A stretch of 64,000 bases of DNA from Duganella sp. Leaf126 (GTDB taxonomy: Bacteria > Pseudomonadota > Gammaproteobacteria > Burkholderiales > Burkholderiaceae_D), in assembly GCF_001423125.1 (NCBI RefSeq), contig NZ_LMNW01000012.1:496656-560655 (forward strand), written 5' to 3'. A program made the translations under genes and the position numbers. The first letter of the stretch is position 1; each line of letters starts with the position of its first letter. The notes under the pieces were generated by a model. It had not been told where the DNA came from. It worked only from the letters and a program-made list of their open reading frames with translations, and made no database searches. Below, piece after piece: positions 60,377-64,000 of the stretch.

Positions 60377-61606
60377 GTGCCGTATTTCGCCTACAAGGGC
60401 CGCAATGCGCGCGGCGAACTGATGCAGGGCGTGCTGGAAGCGCCCGACAGCGGCGCCGTGGCCGACCAGCTGTTCAACACCGGCGTGACGCCGATCGACA
60501 TCAGCGTCACGCAGAAAATCGTTGCCGACGACGGCGAAGGCTGGTGGGCCAAGCTGCTGGAAAAAAAGGTGACGTCGATGGACGTGCAGCTGTTCAGCCG
60601 CCAGCTGTACACGCTGCTGAAATCGGGCGTGCCCATCATGCGCGGCCTGGCCGGCCTGCAGGAGTCGGCCGTCAGCAAGTCGTTCGGCAAGGTGATCAAG
60701 GACTTGCGCGAGTCGCTCGACTCCGGGCGCGAACTGTCTGCCGCCATGCGCCGTCACCCGGACGTGTTCACGCCGTTCTACCTGTCGATGGTGCGCGTGG
60801 GCGAGATGACGGGGCGGCTGGAAGACGTTTTCCTACGCCTGTTCGACCACCTGGAATTCGACCGCGACATGCGCGAGCGGGTCAAGACCGCGCTGCGCTA
60901 CCCGAGCTTCGTGTTGGTGGCCATGACGGCCGCCATGGTGGTGGTCAATATGTTCGTGATTCCGGCCTTTGCCGGCGTGTTTGCCAGCCTGAATACCGAG
61001 CTGCCCCTGATGACGCGGGTGCTGATCGCCACCTCGAATTTCACGGTGCACTACTGGCCGGCGATCGCGGTGGTGACGGTGGCGGGCGGCGTCGGCTTCG
61101 GGCGCTGGATCGCCACCACGGCAGGGCGTTATCGCTGGGACAAGTTCAAGCTGCGCATCCCGGTGGCCGGCAAGATCATTCTCAAGGCCACGCTGGCGCG
61201 CTTCGCGCGCAGCTTTGCGCTGTCCTCGCGCAGCGGCGTGCCGATCGTGCAGGCGCTCAACGTGGTGTCGCAGACCGTCGATAACGCCTACCTGTCGGCG
61301 CGCGTGGAGCAGATGCGCGACGGCGTGGAACGCGGCGACAGCATCCTGCGCACGGCCGCCGCTGCCGGCGTGTTCACGCCCGTGGTGCTGCAGATGATCG
61401 CCGTGGGCGAGGAGAGCGGCGCCATCGACGACCTGATGGACGAGGTGGCGCAGATGTACGAGCGCGAAGTCGATTACGAGCTCAAGACCTTATCGGCGCA
61501 GATCGAGCCGGTCCTGATCGTCTGCCTCGGCATCGTGGTGCTGGTGCTGGCGCTCGGGATCTTCCTGCCGATCTGGGATCTGGGCAAGGCGGCGCTGCGT
61601 CATTAG
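60377..61606 (+). CDS. mshG: MshG-like pilus platform protein (GspF/PilC family)
   Basis: A 409-residue platform protein with two T2SSF domains and three membrane helices (near 178-198, 225-245 and 378-400). Motifs: FSRQLYTLLKSGVPIMRGLAGL and FARSFALSSRSGVPIVQAL. A GTG start one base after the ATPase stop is used; the longer open frame upstream runs through that gene and is not coding. It should work with the plus-arm MshE. Confidence 0.92.
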   Translation: MPYFAYKGRNARGELMQGVLEAPDSGAVADQLFNTGVTPIDISVTQKIVADDGEGWWAKLLEKKVTSMDVQLFSRQLYTLLKSGVPIMRGLAGLQESAVSKSFGKVIKDLRESLDSGRELSAAMRRHPDVFTPFYLSMVRVGEMTGRLEDVFLRLFDHLEFDRDMRERVKTALRYPSFVLVAMTAAMVVVNMFVIPAFAGVFASLNTELPLMTRVLIATSNFTVHYWPAIAVVTVAGGVGFGRWIATTAGRYRWDKFKLRIPVAGKIILKATLARFARSFALSSRSGVPIVQALNVVSQTVDNAYLSARVEQMRDGVERGDSILRTAAAAGVFTPVVLQMIAVGEESGAIDDLMDEVAQMYEREVDYELKTLSAQIEPVLIVCLGIVVLVLALGIFLPIWDLGKAALRH

Positions 61607-61905
61607 GACGTTGCTGATGTGACCCCTGGAGTGACGCCTGAAGTGACGCCATAAAAGTGTCGCGTATTTGTTAAATCATCTGAAAACATTTTTCGATTCT
61701 CATCCGGAACAGCCGAATTTCAGGGTAGAATTGTTGCACTTGCTCAACAACTCTGGCGATACAGAAAACAAAGACGGTTGTATCGTTCCGGGCAGGGCGG
61801 CGCCCGACATAACAGTGCGCCAATCAGAGCCAGCCATTGAAAGCCGCGCAGCGCTGAGCGCCCGCTGCGGCGTTTCCACCCATTATCCGATCTTGGAGAG
61901 GTTTT
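61607..61905 (+). promoter_or_regulatory. leader/promoter region of the major pilin gene
   Basis: A 299-base gap before the pilin, unlike the tight spacing elsewhere in the arm, which fits a separate strong promoter. It holds a TTGTTG/CAACAA inverted repeat at 61731-61750 and AT-rich tracts near 61660-61700. I found no convincing sigma-54 GG-N10-GC site. TTGGAGAGG precedes the ATG. Confidence 0.45.
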
Positions 61906-62436
61906 ATGAACAAGCAAGCAATGTCCGCCACCCGCGCCCGCGGCGCCCAGTCGGGTTTCACCCTGATCGAGCTGATCGTCGTCATCGTGATCCTCGGCAT
62001 CCTGGCGGCAACGGCTTTGCCACGCTTCATCAATCTTGGCGCCGATGCGCGCGCCGCCTCGATGAACGCCGCCAGCGGCGCACTGGCCTCGATGACCTCG
62101 ATGGCACGCGGCCAGGTGATGATGGGCCGCCTGACCGCGGCCAGCACGGTGCCGATGGAAGGACTCGATGTATCGATCGTCAACGGTTATCCGGCTGCCG
62201 ATGCCAACACCTTCGCTGCGGCCGGTCTCAACCAGCGCGATTACCAGTTCTTCGCTGCAGGCACTGCCGCCAACACCTTCCACCCGGCAGTGCCTGCCGG
62301 CACGATAATGATCCAGTTGGCCAGCTCGGCCAATAACACCAACCACAGCGCTTGCTGGGTCACCTACGCCCAGTCCACCGCCGCCAACGTGGCGCCGGTG
62401 ATCACCAACAACGCCAGCGTCACCAACTGCCCGTAA
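61906..62436 (+). CDS. mshA: MshA-like major type IV pilin
   Basis: A 176-residue prepilin. A 16-residue leader ends SG, and the mature part starts FTLIELIVVIVILGILAATALPRF with Glu5, followed by INLGADARAASM, which is typical of MshA/MshB. Two Cys residues in the C-terminal third (SACWVTY and TNCP) should close the pilin D-loop by disulfide. The isolated promoter region suggests high expression. Expected to be the main fibre subunit, mediating surface attachment. Confidence 0.92.
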   Translation: MNKQAMSATRARGAQSGFTLIELIVVIVILGILAATALPRFINLGADARAASMNAASGALASMTSMARGQVMMGRLTAASTVPMEGLDVSIVNGYPAADANTFAAAGLNQRDYQFFAAGTAANTFHPAVPAGTIMIQLASSANNTNHSACWVTYAQSTAANVAPVITNNASVTNCP

Positions 62437-62466
62437 GCGGACCGCCTTGAGCGCCGGGAGCGCGAA

Positions 62467-63063
62467 TTGACGCCTCGGCGCCCGCCTGCAGCCGGCTTCA
62501 CCATGATCGAACTGATCACGGTGATGCTGATCGTCGGCCTGCTCGGCGCGGTGGCCGGCAGCCGCTTTTTCGACCACCAGGTGTACGCGGCCCGCGCCTA
62601 TGCCGACCAGGTGGCCGCACTGATCCGCTATGCCCAGAAGCTGGCGATCGCGCAGAACCGTCCGGTCACCGTGCGCTCCACGCCCGGCGGGTTTGCCGTC
62701 TGCTTCGACGGCAATGCCACGACCGCGCCGTGCGCCACACCGGCCAGCCTGGCCCAGGCCCCGGGCGGCGCCAACGACGGCAGCGCTGCCACCCGCGCCT
62801 TTTGTACCGACCGCGCCAGCGGACGCTATGTCAGCAACTGGGCCTGTCTCGGCAGTCCGCTGTCGGTACAGGTGACCAGCAGCGCCCCACGGGCGGAAAT
62901 GGCGACAGGCGGCTTTTTCGTCTTCGATGCGGCCGGACGACCATTCAACGGCAGCGACGCGCTCAACGGCGCCTCCAGCTTTACCCGGCTCACCCTCAAC
63001 ATCAGCAGCGGCAACCAGCGCGTTACACTCAACGTCGAAGCGGAAAGCGGCTATGTTTTTTGA
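62467..63063 (+). CDS. mshC: MshC-like minor pilin
   Basis: A 198-residue prepilin with a TTG start preceded by GGGAG. The leader ends AG and the mature helix is FTMIELITVMLIVGLLGAVAGSRFF with Glu5. The head contains four Cys residues (CFDG, APCA, FCTD, WACLG), giving possible disulfides. Overlaps the next gene by 11 bases. Probably a priming-complex minor pilin. Confidence 0.85.
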   Translation: MTPRRPPAAGFTMIELITVMLIVGLLGAVAGSRFFDHQVYAARAYADQVAALIRYAQKLAIAQNRPVTVRSTPGGFAVCFDGNATTAPCATPASLAQAPGGANDGSAATRAFCTDRASGRYVSNWACLGSPLSVQVTSSAPRAEMATGGFFVFDAAGRPFNGSDALNGASSFTRLTLNISSGNQRVTLNVEAESGYVF

Positions 63064-63688
63064 GCGTGCGCGTGGTGTCACCATTATCGAGCTGATCCTG
63101 TTCATGGTGATCGTGGGCGTGGCGGCAGCCGGCGTGATCGGGGTTCTCAATCTCAACAGCACTGCCAGCGCCGATCCGTTGCGCCGCAAGCAGGCCCTGA
63201 TGATCGCCGAAGCGCTGATGGAAGAAGTACAGCTGGCGCGCTTCACTTACTGCGCATCGTCCGATCCGAACGCGGTCGACGCGACCACGCAGGCCGCCTG
63301 CAACACGCCGGTTCAGGTGGGGGTGCGCGCGGCCGGCGCCACGCGTCCGTACGGCAACGTCGCCGAATATGCTACCGTTGCCGGCCAGCCGCAAGCGACG
63401 TTCGCGGTCAACAATGTGGACCGCGATATCAGCGGCAACCCGTTCGGGGTGGACGGTACCGGCGCGACCATGGGCAACACATCGCTGGCGCCGATCACCT
63501 CCACGGTCACGCTCAATTACGTCGGCGCCCAGGCCCCGCTGGGGCCTGCGGGAAGCGCGCTCACGTCCAGCGCCAGTGCGCTCAACGTCCTGCAGATCAC
63601 CATCATCACGACCTACGGCAGCGGCGCCGGCGACTTCGTGCGGCTCGATGGCTACCGTACCCGCTATGCACCGCAGGTGCTGCCATGA
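63053..63688 (+). CDS. mshD: MshD-like minor pilin
   Basis: A 211-residue minor pilin. A short leader (ERARG) precedes VTIIELILFMVIVGVAAAGVIG, with Glu at mature position 5 and Val instead of Phe at position 1. The head ends FVRLDGYRTRYAPQVLP, as in MshD-like proteins, and has two Cys residues. It overlaps the previous and following genes, so all three are coupled. Confidence 0.82.
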   Translation: MFFERARGVTIIELILFMVIVGVAAAGVIGVLNLNSTASADPLRRKQALMIAEALMEEVQLARFTYCASSDPNAVDATTQAACNTPVQVGVRAAGATRPYGNVAEYATVAGQPQATFAVNNVDRDISGNPFGVDGTGATMGNTSLAPITSTVTLNYVGAQAPLGPAGSALTSSASALNVLQITIITTYGSGAGDFVRLDGYRTRYAPQVLP

Positions 63689-64000
63689 CCGGGGGGCGTG
63701 TCCGTGTCCATCGGGCCGCGCGCGGCTTCACGCTGGTCGAGGCGATCGTCGCGATCGTGCTGACCGCCATCATTGCCGGCACCATGGTGCTGTTCATCAA
63801 ACGCCCGGTCGCCAATTACATCGACAGCGCGGGCCGCGCCGAGATGAGCGACGTGGCTGACCTGGCATTGCGGCGCATGGCGCGCGAAATTCGCGCCAGT
63901 CTGCCCAACAGCGCGCGTGCCCAGTTCACCGCAAGCGACGGAGCGTGGTACCTGGAATTCATTCCTACCTTCGGCGGCGGCCGCTACCTGTCTGTCGAAG
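63685..64000 (+). CDS. mshO: MshO-like minor pilin, cut by the window end
   Basis: The first 105 residues of a PilW/MshO-type protein: leader ending RG, mature FTLVEAIVAIVLTAIIAGTMVLFI with Glu5, then DLALRRMAREIRASLPNSAR, typical of this group. The ATG overlaps the mshD stop (ATGA). The rest lies outside the window, so its length and further genes (mshP, mshQ) cannot be judged. Confidence 0.85.
   Translation, partial: MTGGRVRVHRAARGFTLVEAIVAIVLTAIIAGTMVLFIKRPVANYIDSAGRAEMSDVADLALRRMAREIRASLPNSARAQFTASDGAWYLEFIPTFGGGRYLSVE

Overview
The window is a GC-rich (roughly 65%) bacterial chromosome segment. Gene content and protein style point to a betaproteobacterium of the Oxalobacteraceae (Massilia/Duganella/Janthinobacterium type): an MSHA-like type IV pilus locus, a PEP-CTERM exported protein, large TonB-dependent receptors, a bacteriophytochrome and many hybrid histidine kinases. 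This placement is an inference; no rRNA, tRNA or other phylogenetic marker lies in the window. I saw no insertion sequence, prophage or CRISPR array.

Layout. (1) 0-8.6 kb: a bacteriophytochrome kinase on the + strand faces a tightly coupled minus-strand stressosome operon (rsbR, rsbS, rsbT, an anti-sigma/PP2C fusion, a histidine kinase with an RsbT-like N-terminus, a REC-PAS-kinase-REC hybrid and a small unknown gene). (2) 8.9-14.2 kb: a lipoprotein, a polysaccharide deacetylase, an Oar-like TonB-dependent receptor and an unknown gene. (3) 14.4-18.0 kb: a three-gene signalling operon (GAF-LuxR regulator, CHASE3 hybrid kinase carrying a long Ala-Gly hexanucleotide repeat, single receiver). (4) 18.2-28.7 kb: mixed metabolic and housekeeping genes: a SnoaL-like protein, an orphan ParB-like protein, an Ntn-hydrolase acylase, a membrane-anchored HNH-fold protein, thymidine kinase, a Tat-exported hydrolase, a siderophore-type receptor, an MFS transporter and a PCu(A)C copper chaperone. 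(5) 28.9-37.1 kb: a chemoreceptor, a tail-specific protease, a PEP-CTERM protein and a paired acyl-CoA dehydrogenase operon. (6) 37.2-42.8 kb: a giant multi-PAS hybrid kinase translationally coupled to a REC-GGDEF diguanylate cyclase. (7) 42.8-64.0 kb: an MSHA-like pilus locus read outward from a central promoter region at about 58.5-58.7 kb. The minus arm holds an ABC ATPase, mshM, mshL, mshN, an ATPase, a platform protein, mshI, mshJ, mshK, two pseudopilins, an ABC permease, a TPR protein and another prepilin. The plus arm holds a second ATPase, a second platform protein, the mshA-like major pilin, mshC-, mshD- and mshO-like genes, and runs off the window.

How the parts fit. The pilus has two assembly ATPases and two platform proteins; only the plus-arm ATPase keeps a near-consensus c-di-GMP-binding N-terminal motif. 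The diguanylate cyclase 20 kb away is therefore a plausible, unproven, input. Low-complexity in-frame repeats recur in unrelated genes (the CHASE3 kinase, MshI, MshN, MshK), which is the most unusual sequence-level property here. The ABC transporter whose ATPase opens the minus pilus operon and whose permease sits near its end, 13 kb away, is the most unusual piece of gene order.
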